Source: a virus
Strand: one strand, 5' to 3'
DNA: 35,952 nt
Virus record (IMG/VR): IMGVR_UViG_3300044630_000566
Coordinates: 1 to 35,952 of that record
Shown here: positions 8,793 to 16,221 of the stretch, in pieces
Layout of the letters: every line of letters starts with the position of its first letter
Position numbering within the stretch: position 1 is the first letter of the stretch
The notes under the pieces: generated by a model
The model's input: the letters and a program-made list of their open reading frames with translations, nothing else
What the model was told of the DNA's origin: nothing
Databases searched by the model: none
Made by a program: the position numbers and the translations under genes

Positions 8793-11700
8793 ATGGCTGA
8801 TTATGCAATAACCAACGTAGCAAGACGAGTAGTATACACTGGATCTGCGGGTGTAGGGCCTTATGCCTTTACATTCCCTGTATTAATAAATACAGATATC
8901 GCAGTATACAAGAATACAACACTTCTTACTTTAACGACAGACTACACTGTAACCATTAGTGGAACTACTGGTCAAGGATCGATCACATTAGTATCCGCTG
9001 CTACAGGCGCTGATCGTATTACTATCGTAGGTGCTAGATCTATTGAGCGTTCAACAGACTTTGTAACTGGTGGCGACTTCTTTGCTAACACACTTAATAC
9101 AGAATTAGATTCAGAAGTAATCTTTGTTCAGCAAATTGCTGAAACAGCAGAGCGTTCTATTAAAGCGCCTGTTACAGATCCTACATCTATTGACATGACA
9201 TTGCCAGTTAATACAACTCGTGCTAATAAGTTCTTATCATTTAACTCTACTGGCAATCCACAAACATTAGATGCTATTGGAACATACAAAGGTAATTGGG
9301 CTGCAAGCGTAGCTTATGTATTACAAGATATCGTTAAGGATACATCTAATAACAATATCTATATTTGTATTACTGCACATACCTCTACAGGCTCACAACC
9401 AATTTCAAGCAATGCTGACGTAGCTAAATGGTCTTTAGTTGTAGACTCTGAATCTGCTTCAACTAGTGCTACTAACGCTGCTTCTAGTGCTAGTGCTGCA
9501 TCTACATCAGCTACTAACGCTGCTGCTTCTGCTTCTACTGCATCTACTCAAGCAAGCAATGCTTCTACGTCCGCATCTAATGCTTCAACATCTGCTACCA
9601 ATGCAGCCTCATCTGCAAGTGCTGCTTCTACATCTGCTACCAATGCTGCTTCTAGCTATGATGCTTTTGATGACAGATATCTTGGTGCTAAAGCATCTGC
9701 TCCAAGTGTAGACAATGATGGTAATGCTTTATTAACTGGCGCTTTATATTGGGATACAGTAGCAACTCAGTTATATGTATGGACTGGATCTGCATGGAAT
9801 GCGGCTGCATTTAATGCATCAGGTGCAGTAACTTCATTTCAAACATCATTAAGTGGATTAACACCAAGCACATCATCAACAGGAGCTATTACACTAGGGG
9901 GAACATTAGGAACTGCCAATGGTGGCACGGGTTCAACGTCTACAACTTATGTTAATTTAGCAAGCAATGTAACAGGAACTTTACCAGTAGCCAATGGTGG
10001 AACAGGCGCTTCTACACTTACTGCTAATAACGTATTATTAGGCAATGGAACTTCATCTCCTACTTTTGTAGCTCCTGGCACAAATGGTAATGTTTTACAA
10101 TCTAATGGTACAACATGGACTAGTGCTACTATAGCCACTCCTAGTACTGCTGGTGGGACTACAACACAATCAGGTTCATTTACACTAACTTCAGCAAGTA
10201 CTACTGTACATTACGTTACACCTACCACAACAGGCCAAATTTGTACTTTACCAGATGCTACAACTATAGCTTCAGCTGGCACAAGTATCTTTAAGATTTA
10301 CAATAATAGCCAATATTATTTTAAGATTAATGACAGCACAGGCACTACAGTTTCATATGTAGCTCCTTTTACCAATGTCGCTTGTAATTTAATTTCCAAA
10401 GCTACAGCCGCTGGTACATGGACATTTGATGATGGTTTATTTGTAGGAGTTGAAGCAATTAAATTCTTTAATTTTCCAGATGCAGCTGCAGGCATTAGTG
10501 GTCAATTTCAAATATGCACATTAACTTCTACTAAAGAACTTATTATTATACCTACCACTACTAAAGTGTATGGTATTGTTTATGATTCTAGCACCCAAAC
10601 TTATGGAACAACTGCAACTATTAGAACCACAGCACCAGCAACTGGATGGACTTACAATGTAAGGGGTTTTCCAATATCAGATACTTCTGCTCTAGTAGTT
10701 TCTTGTAGTGCAACAACTGCTTTTGAAGCAACTGCAATATCTATATCAGGCACTACTATTACAGTAGGTACACCAGCAACAGCAACATTAGGTGCAACTT
10801 TTAATGGTTTTCTAGCTAATATTTTTGTATCTAATACATCTAGTTATATTGTTTGTTATGATAAATCATCAGGCGGCACAGCATTTAGAGCAATTACAGT
10901 ATCAGGACTTGTACCTACTATTGGGTCTGAGGTAACCGATACTGCTACATTAGCGTATTCAGTAATTGATTTAGGTGGTAGTGCTTTTTTAAGTATAGGA
11001 ACAAATGGTACTACATCATTATATAATAAACCTTATTCTGTATCAGGTACAACGATTACAGGCGGTACACAAACCACAACAACTATAGTAAGTGCTGAGT
11101 ACCCAAGAAGTACATATTTATTTAGTTCTGGAAGGGTAGGTATACTATATAAATCATCAGCTACAGTTTGGTCTGGAGGTGTGGTTTCTGTTGCTTCTAA
11201 CGTAGCTACTCTATCATCTGTAACTTTAACAAACTCTACTACATACCCACAAGCTATTGGATATGGGGCTGGAGGAAATAATCTTATATGTGCTTTTTAT
11301 AATCTATCTACTGCTGCAATGGTTTATAACGTTTTAACTGATAGTTCAGGAACTGCTGCAGCTGGAACTGCTGTATCTGATAGTGCTATTAGTACTAGTG
11401 GACAATCCATAATAAAAGTTGCTAATATTAACAATACAACTAATGAAATAACTTTTGCAAATGCAGAGAGTTATGCTTATAATAATTCAACTGTACTTTT
11501 TACAAAAGTTGGAGTAAGTTCTGGAAATCCTGTAGTAAATAGTAAAAGTGTTAGTGCAAATGCGGGTGGCATAAATAGTTATTTTCTCATTAATCAAAAC
11601 TTTTCTCCAATAACTCCTTTATATCAAAATGGATCTGTGGGTGGGTTTTTAAATCTTACAAAAGGAAGTGTAATTCCTTTAGCCACTTCTACACCATCGT

Positions 11701-11912
11701 ATGATTTTTCAGGGAGTAGTCAAAATAGGGCGCCTATGCTACAAGGAGATCAAGTATTTTATATTGATTTTCCAGCACAAGCTACAGCATACATAAATCC
11801 ACCTATATCTTCTACTAATACTATAGACCTTTCATCAGGTTGGACTGCATATTCTGGTTATTATGGTTCACATACAAATTGTGTATTATATAAATATAAA
11901 TCACTTTATTAG
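8793..11912 (+). CDS. Tail fibre protein
   Basis: 1039 residues. Residues 1-150 resemble the N-terminal tail-attachment domain of T7 gp17 (aromatic and Thr-rich, with the segment DRITIVGARSIERSTDF). Residues about 165-215 look like a CBM5/12-type module (GNW...Y...DIV...IYIC...W). Five 14-residue Ala/Ser/Thr repeats follow (222-291), probably a trimeric coiled-coil shaft, then two NGGTG turns typical of phage fibres. The C-terminal about 600 residues are Thr/Ser/Gly-rich beta sequence and should hold the receptor-binding tip. The ATG is preceded by AAAGGAAAA. The 56-base gap before it has a TTGACA at 8725 but only a 15-base spacer to TATAGA, so any promoter is doubtful. Confidence 0.85.
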   Translation: MADYAITNVARRVVYTGSAGVGPYAFTFPVLINTDIAVYKNTTLLTLTTDYTVTISGTTGQGSITLVSAATGADRITIVGARSIERSTDFVTGGDFFANTLNTELDSEVIFVQQIAETAERSIKAPVTDPTSIDMTLPVNTTRANKFLSFNSTGNPQTLDAIGTYKGNWAASVAYVLQDIVKDTSNNNIYICITAHTSTGSQPISSNADVAKWSLVVDSESASTSATNAASSASAASTSATNAAASASTASTQASNASTSASNASTSATNAASSASAASTSATNAASSYDAFDDRYLGAKASAPSVDNDGNALLTGALYWDTVATQLYVWTGSAWNAAAFNASGAVTSFQTSLSGLTPSTSSTGAITLGGTLGTANGGTGSTSTTYVNLASNVTGTLPVANGGTGASTLTANNVLLGNGTSSPTFVAPGTNGNVLQSNGTTWTSATIATPSTAGGTTTQSGSFTLTSASTTVHYVTPTTTGQICTLPDATTIASAGTSIFKIYNNSQYYFKINDSTGTTVSYVAPFTNVACNLISKATAAGTWTFDDGLFVGVEAIKFFNFPDAAAGISGQFQICTLTSTKELIIIPTTTKVYGIVYDSSTQTYGTTATIRTTAPATGWTYNVRGFPISDTSALVVSCSATTAFEATAISISGTTITVGTPATATLGATFNGFLANIFVSNTSSYIVCYDKSSGGTAFRAITVSGLVPTIGSEVTDTATLAYSVIDLGGSAFLSIGTNGTTSLYNKPYSVSGTTITGGTQTTTTIVSAEYPRSTYLFSSGRVGILYKSSATVWSGGVVSVASNVATLSSVTLTNSTTYPQAIGYGAGGNNLICAFYNLSTAAMVYNVLTDSSGTAAAGTAVSDSAISTSGQSIIKVANINNTTNEITFANAESYAYNNSTVLFTKVGVSSGNPVVNSKSVSANAGGINSYFLINQNFSPITPLYQNGSVGGFLNLTKGSVIPLATSTPSYDFSGSSQNRAPMLQGDQVFYIDFPAQATAYINPPISSTNTIDLSSGWTAYSGYYGSHTNCVLYKYKSLY
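9456..9665 (+). repeat. Five tandem 42-bp units encoding 14-residue fibre repeats
   Basis: The five units follow the pattern ASTSATNAASSASA (units 1 and 4 identical in protein, the others at few differences). At DNA level units 1 and 4 differ at many third positions, so the repeat is old and kept by protein selection rather than by recent slippage. 14 residues equals two heptads, fitting a coiled-coil shaft. Confidence 0.85.
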
Positions 11913-11921
11913 GATAAAATT

Positions 11922-12092
11922 ATGAACTACCCAATAGATAACAGTTTAGCAAAAGCTCAAAGATTAGCAGCTTATCGATATGAGTCTGATCCTATTTTCT
12001 TTGAATGGCAACGTGGTACAAAAACAGAACAAGAATGGTTGGATAAAATAGCAGAAATTAAAGCAAGATACCCATATAAAGATGTAGCATAA
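11922..12092 (+). CDS. Small protein after tail fibre
   Basis: 56 residues, charged, no membrane segment. The ATG follows the fibre stop by 9 bases with an AGGATAAAA ribosome site. Its TAA shares a base with the next ATG (TAATG), so it is coupled to the following gene. The N-terminus is rich in Ala and Tyr, and the middle carries FFEWQRGTKTEQEWLDK. It sits where many phages carry a fibre chaperone or assembly protein, but no family is recognised and that role is only a guess from position. Confidence 0.75.
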   Translation: MNYPIDNSLAKAQRLAAYRYESDPIFFEWQRGTKTEQEWLDKIAEIKARYPYKDVA

Positions 12093-12664
12093 TGTCTAAA
12101 CCTACCCAAGCTGAATTAGAATCAAGACTAAGCACACACGAAGAAGTATGTTCTATTCGATATGAGCAAATCAATGCTAGACTTAAACGCTTAGAACAGA
12201 TCCTTCTTGCTACAGCTGGCTTCGTTATTGTATTCTTGCTAACTCAGAGTTATGCTCATGCTGATACTACAATCAATAACAAAGGGATGCCAGTGCCTAG
12301 TGCTATGGCCCCATCCATGTCTGGCTTTTCTAATGACATGTGTAAGTCTGGTGTATCTGGTGGTGCTAACACAGGCATGTTCTCTATCAGTGGCGGTGCT
12401 ACTATCACAGATGAAAACTGTGAGCGTATTAAACTAGCTAAGACACTTAACGATTTAGGTTTAAAGGTAGCAGCAGTATCAGTATTGTGTCAAGACAATC
12501 GTGTTTGGGAAGCTATGGAAATGTCTGGCTCACCTTGCCCTATTGGTGGTTCATTAGGTTACACAGCTAAACGTGCATGGCATGAGAGAGATCCAAAACG
12601 ATTTGAGAAACTATATGGTTCTACCTATACGCTCCCTCTTATTCCTAATACTCCTGTGGAGTAA
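12092..12664 (+). CDS. Membrane-anchored periplasmic protein of unknown function
   Basis: 190 residues. Residues 1-36 are charged with a short coiled coil, residues about 38-53 form one transmembrane segment (LLATAGFVIVFLLTQ), and the rest is predicted to lie in the periplasm. The outer part has four Cys (in NDMCKS, DENCER, VLCQDN and GSPCPI) that could form disulfides. It opens the lysis/export block upstream of holin and lysozyme, so a role in envelope disruption or in superinfection exclusion is possible. Its 3' end overlaps the next signal-peptide gene by 50 bases. Family unknown. Confidence 0.75.
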   Translation: MSKPTQAELESRLSTHEEVCSIRYEQINARLKRLEQILLATAGFVIVFLLTQSYAHADTTINNKGMPVPSAMAPSMSGFSNDMCKSGVSGGANTGMFSISGGATITDENCERIKLAKTLNDLGLKVAAVSVLCQDNRVWEAMEMSGSPCPIGGSLGYTAKRAWHERDPKRFEKLYGSTYTLPLIPNTPVE

Positions 12665-13643
12665 CCCAATCTATGCATGGTATTGCACATATGTTCCAAC
12701 AGCTCAAGGCTGGGTTAGTAACTTACAGTGCTATGGCATTGACGATGCTACAGCGCTTACTACAGCATGGTGTCCGTATAGGCCAGATGATCCTATCTGC
12801 GCTCCATACATTCAGCCAGTCTGCACCGATACAGTGGAGTATCAATCGCTTAGTTGCCCTCTACCACACTATAGTGGCGTGGTTAATCAGAGTCGTTCCT
12901 ATGCTTGTAGCTCAAGCACTTGGACTTCTTGGACAACTACGTCAGATAATTGCACACAAGATCCGCCAACTTGTTTTGAAACTACAGAACAAAGGACACT
13001 AGCATGCGAAGCTGGATACACTGGATCAATACTAGAACAAAGGCAGTCAAGTTGCTCGACTCCATACTCGACACCAGCGTGGGGTTCTTGGATTCAAGTT
13101 ACCAACAGTTGTGTCAAGTCGATGGACAATCCAACGAATCCAATCAGTCCGACAAGTCCACTCAGTGTGACAAGTCCATTGAATCCCATCAATGCACCAG
13201 TCATACCAATAGAACCTGTAATTGTGCCGATGGACAATGTGCAGACTCAGAATCAGCAAGCACCTACTTCGGGCAAGGAAGAAGTAAAAGCAGAAGTGAG
13301 GACAGAAAGCAGACAAGAATCACAGCCCGCATCGAGAACAACCGCAAATACAGAAGCGAAGCTAGACCCAAAACAAGAGCTTCCGAAATCAAAGGAACTC
13401 GTGCCTGGGTTTGGGATTGTTATGAGTATGCAAATGCTAACACAAGCATACACGATACAGAATCAACAGATCATAGAAGCAATCAACATGGAGCAAGAGA
13501 ATGGCTACGCAAGAGAACAAGAAGTATACTTTAAACTTATCCTCGCAGATGATATTGGGGATAATCTTATCGGTGCTAGTTCCTACCAGTGGAGCAGTCT
13601 ACTACGGGATAACCCTATTCAACGATTTGACTTCGACAATTGA
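12615..13643 (+). CDS. Secreted Cys-rich protein with thrombospondin-like repeats
   Basis: 342 residues from the ATG at 12615, chosen because it gives a clean signal peptide (MVLPIRSLLFLILLWSNPIYA, cleavage after Ala21). An ATG at 12573 is also in frame. The mature part has two modules of about 45 residues with spaced Cys and W-x-x-W or WGSW patterns, reminiscent of thrombospondin type 1 repeats. A Pro/Ser/Gln/Lys-rich linker of about 110 residues follows, then a helical C-terminus. It overlaps the previous gene by 50 and the next by 143 bases in different frames. Its target, possibly host surface or envelope, is unknown. Confidence 0.7.
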   Translation: MVLPIRSLLFLILLWSNPIYAWYCTYVPTAQGWVSNLQCYGIDDATALTTAWCPYRPDDPICAPYIQPVCTDTVEYQSLSCPLPHYSGVVNQSRSYACSSSTWTSWTTTSDNCTQDPPTCFETTEQRTLACEAGYTGSILEQRQSSCSTPYSTPAWGSWIQVTNSCVKSMDNPTNPISPTSPLSVTSPLNPINAPVIPIEPVIVPMDNVQTQNQQAPTSGKEEVKAEVRTESRQESQPASRTTANTEAKLDPKQELPKSKELVPGFGIVMSMQMLTQAYTIQNQQIIEAINMEQENGYAREQEVYFKLILADDIGDNLIGASSYQWSSLLRDNPIQRFDFDN

Positions 13644-13902
13644 AGAAGTAAAGAAAATGAGTAATGTTGAAACACGCATTACATTAGTAGAAGATAGAGT
13701 TAAAGCTGCTGACAATCGCATGATTGAATTAGCTATGTCTAACAACAGAGCTTATGAGAAAGCATCAGAAGCATTTGCTACATCTAAAGAAACAGCAGCT
13801 ATCATTAAAGGATCACAAAGAGAAATTGATGTATCTCTTAGCGCAGTGCGTGAGGAGATGAAAGCATTACGCAAATCAACGATCAATCCATTGGCCAAGT
13901 AA
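13501..13902 (+). CDS. Small membrane protein with coiled coil
   Basis: 133 residues. Residues about 17-40 form a transmembrane helix and residues about 43-125 a long charged coiled coil, probably on one side of the membrane. The ATG lies 143 bases before the end of the upstream gene, in another frame, and the whole transmembrane helix is encoded in that overlap. The stop shares a base with the next ATG. Size and topology would fit an inner-membrane spanin or an accessory holin, but no Rz signature is recognised. Confidence 0.75.
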   Translation: MATQENKKYTLNLSSQMILGIILSVLVPTSGAVYYGITLFNDLTSTIEEVKKMSNVETRITLVEDRVKAADNRMIELAMSNNRAYEKASEAFATSKETAAIIKGSQREIDVSLSAVREEMKALRKSTINPLAK

Positions 13903-14243
13903 TGAAGCTATTAACCAAACAAAACTTGCGTAAGATGTATGCTTGTTTTGTTGGGCTACCTCCGTTCAATGGCTACAAGATGCCAGCACCGCACAAGGTT
14001 AATTTTAGTATCATCAATACTAAAGGTGAAGTGCTTGGATACTTTCTTACAGAGCCTACTAGAATACAAATAGATATCTCTAATGATACATACCTAAAGA
14101 TATCTGAAACACTTATGCATGAGATGATTCATTGTATGCTTTGGTATCATGGACACAATGACTTTGATGCACACGAAAAGAAGTTTAACAAATATGTTAA
14201 TATCATCTGTGACCTATACGGATTTAACAAAGAGGAGTTTTAA
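13902..14243 (+). CDS. SprT-like zinc metalloprotease
   Basis: 113 residues. H73-E74-M-I-H77 is the HExxH zinc site, within the helix LMHEMIHCMLW, and H91 in AHEKKF is a good third ligand, the pattern of the SprT/Spartan protease domain. The usual C-terminal zinc ribbon is absent, so only the minimal catalytic domain is present. Cellular SprT proteins cut DNA-protein crosslinks. In this position, directly before holin and lysozyme, it could instead act on an envelope or virion protein. Starts at the base shared with the previous stop. Family call is firm, substrate unknown. Confidence 0.8.
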   Translation: MKLLTKQNLRKMYACFVGLPPFNGYKMPAPHKVNFSIINTKGEVLGYFLTEPTRIQIDISNDTYLKISETLMHEMIHCMLWYHGHNDFDAHEKKFNKYVNIICDLYGFNKEEF

Positions 14244-14744
14244 ATGTTTAGTATTATCAGTGGTATATTAGGGTTTGCTACAAGCGGGCTACCAAGTCTG
14301 CTCGGATTTTTTCAGCAAAAAGGTGACCAAGCACATGAACGTGAGATGGCTAAGTTACAGAACGAACAAGCTATGCGTATGGCAGAGAAAGGTTTTGTAT
14401 CTCAAGAGAAGATTGCAGCTATTGAATTAGAAGGAACATACGCAGAAACATACGCACAAGAACGTGAAGCATTATATGCACATGACACTAAGCTAGTAGA
14501 AGGTGCATCACAGTGGGTCAAGACTCTTAATGCCTGTGTCAGACCATTCGTTGCATTTACTTTTGTAGGCTTACTTGTATTCGTTGATGTAGCTGGCTTC
14601 ATATGGGCAGTTAAATCTACTGGTGGATTCACACCAGAATCTATGGATGCTATATTCTCTAGCGATGAGATGAGCATTGTAGCCTCTATCATTGGATTCT
14701 ACTTTGGCTCTCGCACATGGGAAAAGAAACGTGAAAGTATCTAA
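14244..14744 (+). CDS. Holin, 3-TM (gene-transfer-agent type)
   Basis: 166 residues with three hydrophobic segments: about 1-23, 98-122 (RPFVAFTFVGLLVFVDVAGF) and 145-160 (IVASIIGFYFG). The central region is a charged helix. The C-terminal half, with an Arg-Pro before the second segment and FYFGSRTWEK at the end, is the pattern of the 3-TM holin family first named from gene transfer agents. It would make the inner-membrane hole that lets the following lysozyme reach the wall. Begins on the base after the previous stop and overlaps the lysozyme start by 14 bases. Confidence 0.85.
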   Translation: MFSIISGILGFATSGLPSLLGFFQQKGDQAHEREMAKLQNEQAMRMAEKGFVSQEKIAAIELEGTYAETYAQEREALYAHDTKLVEGASQWVKTLNACVRPFVAFTFVGLLVFVDVAGFIWAVKSTGGFTPESMDAIFSSDEMSIVASIIGFYFGSRTWEKKRESI

Positions 14745-15183
14745 GCGTGGTATCGAACTTATTAAACATTTTGAAGGTGTGCGTAGTCGGCCCTATCGTT
14801 GTGCTGCAAACCTGTATACTGTGGGTGTTGGTCACCTTATCGGCGATGGCAAACATTTGCCTGATTCTTGGAACAGAACTTTTACGCAAGAAGAAATAGA
14901 TGGACTTCTTAAATCAGACCTCAATCGTTTCGAGTTGGGAGTATCTAAGATGCTACCTAACGTGCGCCTTAGACAATGTGAATTCGATTGCTTGGTTTCT
15001 TTTGCCTTCAATCTTGGCTTGGGGACATTTCAAAGATCAACACTCCGTCAAGCGTTGCTTCGTGGCGATAAAGAAGCGGCTATGGAATCGCTCTTAAAGT
15101 ATTGTCGTGCTGGTGGACGTATACTTAAAGGACTTCAACTAAGACGTGAAGCAGAAGCCAAGATGTTTGTTGCAAACTATTGA
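14731..15183 (+). CDS. Endolysin, GH24 lysozyme
   Basis: 150 residues from GTG at 14731. A TTG at 14692 lies deep inside the holin gene and is less likely. The catalytic signature is E15, eight residues, C24, five residues, T30, then VGVGHLI, the E-8-C/D-5-T spacing of phage muramidases with Cys in place of Asp, as in some R-type lysozymes. It hydrolyses peptidoglycan. No signal peptide or SAR segment, so it relies on the holin. The start lies within the holin 3' end, as usual for a coupled lysis pair. Confidence 0.9.
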   Translation: MKVSKRGIELIKHFEGVRSRPYRCAANLYTVGVGHLIGDGKHLPDSWNRTFTQEEIDGLLKSDLNRFELGVSKMLPNVRLRQCEFDCLVSFAFNLGLGTFQRSTLRQALLRGDKEAAMESLLKYCRAGGRILKGLQLRREAEAKMFVANY

Positions 15184-15225
15184 TTAGTATGATATCTTAA
15201 CGATACCTAACTACATGGGATCGTT

Positions 15226-15939
15226 ATGGCTACTAAATCATACAAATCCGTATTAGTAATATCAGACTTACATATACCATATCACCATCCAGATGCATTC
15301 AACTTTCTTAAAGCGCTCAAGACAAAATACAAACCCGATCTTGTTATTAATATTGGTGACGAGCTTGATATGCATGCGATGTCTATGCATGATAGTGATC
15401 CAGATCTATTCTCTGCTGGCCATGAGTTGGCAGCATCTATTGCATATATTCAAACGCTAGAAAAGATATTCCCTAAGATGCAGATTGTGCATAGCAATCA
15501 TTCATCTATGCTATACAGACGTGCATTAAAGCATGGCGTTCCTAAAGGTTACCTTAAACATTACAATGATTTCTTAGGTGTTGGCAAAGGCTGGCAATGG
15601 GAAGAAGATATTACTGTCACCCTATCAGATGGATCACGATGTTTCTTTACACATGGACTATCTGCTGACGTATTAAAAGTAGCTATGCAGTATGGTATGA
15701 ACACAGTCCAAGGTCACTACCATACTAAGTTTAGTATTGGTTACTATTCAAATCCAGATGCGCTAGTTTGGGGCATGCAAGTCGGTTCACTTATCAATCA
15801 AAAGTCAATGGCATTTAACTATGCTAAAAACTTTAAGACAAGATTCATCGTTGGCTGTGGAATGATCCTTGATGGCCAACCAAAATTAATGCCAATGGTT
15901 CTTAATACAAATGGTAAATGGAATGGTAAAATTGTGTAG
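15226..15939 (+). CDS. Calcineurin-like metallophosphoesterase
   Basis: 237 residues with the complete metal-binding set: D14-x-H16 in SDLHIP, G44-D45, N91-H92, H143-G144 and G163-H164-Y-H166. It should hydrolyse phosphodiesters or phosphomonoesters with two metal ions. Substrates in phages vary (nucleic acid ends, cyclic nucleotides, phosphoproteins) and the sequence does not tell. Located after the lysis genes and close to the convergent minus-strand block. The 42-base gap before it contains GATATC at 15191, as do several promoter-like sites in this genome. Confidence 0.85.
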   Translation: MATKSYKSVLVISDLHIPYHHPDAFNFLKALKTKYKPDLVINIGDELDMHAMSMHDSDPDLFSAGHELAASIAYIQTLEKIFPKMQIVHSNHSSMLYRRALKHGVPKGYLKHYNDFLGVGKGWQWEEDITVTLSDGSRCFFTHGLSADVLKVAMQYGMNTVQGHYHTKFSIGYYSNPDALVWGMQVGSLINQKSMAFNYAKNFKTRFIVGCGMILDGQPKLMPMVLNTNGKWNGKIV

Positions 15940-16139
15940 TGGAAAACCCTACATCAGAACAGTTACATGCTTTAGATAAACTCATAGGACGTAAGATATG
16001 GGATATCGAAATCATTGAGGAAGATAACGAAACTATCGTTAGAATTTTTTTCAGTGAAAATGAAGATGATTTTATACTTATCTATGCTCAATATATGGAA
16101 ATGTCCATAGTCACACCAAAACCAACGCAATTACACTAA
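15939..16139 (+). CDS. Small acidic protein
   Basis: 66 residues starting at GTG 15939, whose G is the last base of the previous TAG stop. Very acidic (runs such as IEEDNET and SENEDD) with alternating hydrophobic strands, so a small beta-rich fold is likely. It closes the long plus-strand unit. No family recognised. Confidence 0.65.
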   Translation: MENPTSEQLHALDKLIGRKIWDIEIIEEDNETIVRIFFSENEDDFILIYAQYMEMSIVTPKPTQLH

Positions 16140-16141
16140 AA

Positions 16142-16170
16142 CTAGGTAGGCTAGGGTATTACCCACCTAG
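16142..16170. terminator. Hairpin between convergent gene blocks
   Basis: CTAGGT (16142-16147) pairs with ACCTAG (16165-16170), and GGGT (16154-16157) with ACCC (16161-16164), leaving a 6-base bulge on one side. It lies between the last plus-strand gene (stop 16139) and the last minus-strand gene (stop 16222), where a bidirectional terminator is expected. There is no T-run on either side, so a canonical intrinsic terminator is not shown. Confidence 0.4.
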
Positions 16171-16180
16171 AGATCGTGCG
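16165..16180 (+). repeat. Left copy of intergenic 16-bp direct repeat
   Basis: ACCTAGAGATCGTGCG matches 23355-23370 (ACCTAAAGATCGTGCG) at 15 of 16 bases. A nearby TAGGTTCTA (16197-16205) appears inverted beside the other copy (TAGAACCTA, 23375-23383). Both copies are intergenic and they bracket the minus-strand block. Possible recombination or regulatory sites. Confidence 0.55.
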
Positions 16181-16221
16181 TTATAGAGCGATTGTGTAGG
16201 TTCTATATACCAATCAATAGC

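Noticed and set aside
12673-13534. Plus-strand frames of 109 and 176 codons (12673-13002, 13004-13534) within the Cys-rich protein gene
   Set aside because: Low-complexity Ser/Arg/Gln- or His/Leu-rich products, no ribosome sites, fully inside a gene with signal peptide and Cys modules. They are probably shadows, though the openness itself is noted as a finding.
14692-14730. Upstream TTG start for the lysozyme
   Set aside because: It would add 13 residues encoded deep inside the holin gene; the GTG at 14731 gives the normal lysozyme N-terminus.
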